Assembly (NCBI GenBank): GCA_021156245.1
Contig: JAJNBO010000169.1
Span: forward strand, 1-6,233
Length of the DNA: 6,233 bases
Source: Ramlibacter sp.
GTDB taxonomy: Bacteria; Pseudomonadota; Gammaproteobacteria; Burkholderiales; Burkholderiaceae_C
Direction: 5' to 3'
Shown here: positions 6,162-6,233 of the stretch, in pieces
Layout: every line of letters begins with the position of its first letter
How positions within the stretch are numbered: position 1 is the stretch's first letter
The notes under the pieces: generated by a model
Seen by the model: the letters and a program-made list of their open reading frames with translations, nothing else
The model's database searches: none
Told to the model about the DNA's origin: nothing
Program-made: the position numbers and the translations under genes

Positions 6162-6233
6162 AACATCTGGAACTCCACTTCGACGCCGGCGTCGGCACGG
6201 TCACCCTGAACCGGCCGGAGGTGCGCAACGCGT
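6158..6233 (+). CDS. Enoyl-CoA hydratase/isomerase (crotonase) family, 5' fragment
   Basis: Only the first 25 codons and one further base are present; the gene runs off the right edge. The peptide MKHLELHFDAGVGTVTLNRP, then EVRNA, is the usual N-terminus of crotonase-fold proteins, with the V-x-TLNRPxxRNA strand and loop that precede the CoA-binding region. It starts in an ATGA overlap with the previous gene. The expected role is to hydrate the product of the upstream carboxylase (3-methylglutaconyl-CoA in the leucine route, isohexenyl-glutaconyl-CoA in the terpene route). The catalytic residues lie outside the window, so hydratase versus another crotonase activity cannot be checked here. Confidence 0.85.
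   Translation, partial: MKHLELHFDAGVGTVTLNRPEVRNA

Overview
The window is a GC-rich chromosomal segment with strong G/C preference at third codon positions. GTG starts, the protein families and the gene layout suggest a betaproteobacterium of the Burkholderiales, perhaps Comamonadaceae (Ramlibacter/Variovorax-like). This placement is inferred from style and remembered family resemblance, not from a search.

Left part (1-1754, + strand): a soluble sensor histidine kinase with two PAS domains, a HisKA domain and an HATPase domain. Its reading frame stays open to the left edge, so its true start may lie outside. An 84-base gap with a GC-rich hairpin follows. Next comes a very small acidic protein gene (56 aa) with a good ribosome binding site.

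Middle (1763-2886): an AraC-family regulator on the - strand, convergent with the small gene. Their stop codons are 8 bases apart and lie in the two arms of a short palindrome. The regulator is divergent from the catabolic operon on its right and is the obvious candidate to control it. About 100 bases separate the two start codons.

Right part (2887-6233, + strand): a tightly packed operon for catabolism of a branched acyl-CoA. It encodes the carboxyltransferase (beta) subunit of a methylcrotonyl-/geranyl-CoA-type carboxylase, an acyl-CoA dehydrogenase overlapping it by 4 bases, a small exported protein of unknown function, and the first 25 codons of an enoyl-CoA hydratase overlapping that by 4 bases. 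The chemistry fits dehydrogenation of a beta-methyl acyl-CoA, biotin-dependent gamma-carboxylation, then hydration, as in the leucine/isovalerate (liu) or acyclic terpene (atu) pathways. The biotin carboxylase/biotin carrier (alpha) subunit is absent and would be expected downstream. The order beta subunit - dehydrogenase - hydratase resembles atuC-D-E more than liuA-B-C, but an aromatic residue in the beta-subunit active-site loop leans toward a small methylcrotonyl-like substrate. The exact substrate is therefore open.

I see no tRNA, rRNA, CRISPR array, insertion sequence or phage gene. The oddest points are the exported small protein inside a cytosolic catabolic operon, the unresolved substrate of the carboxylase/dehydrogenase pair, a possibly leaderless regulator gene, and the small acidic protein.
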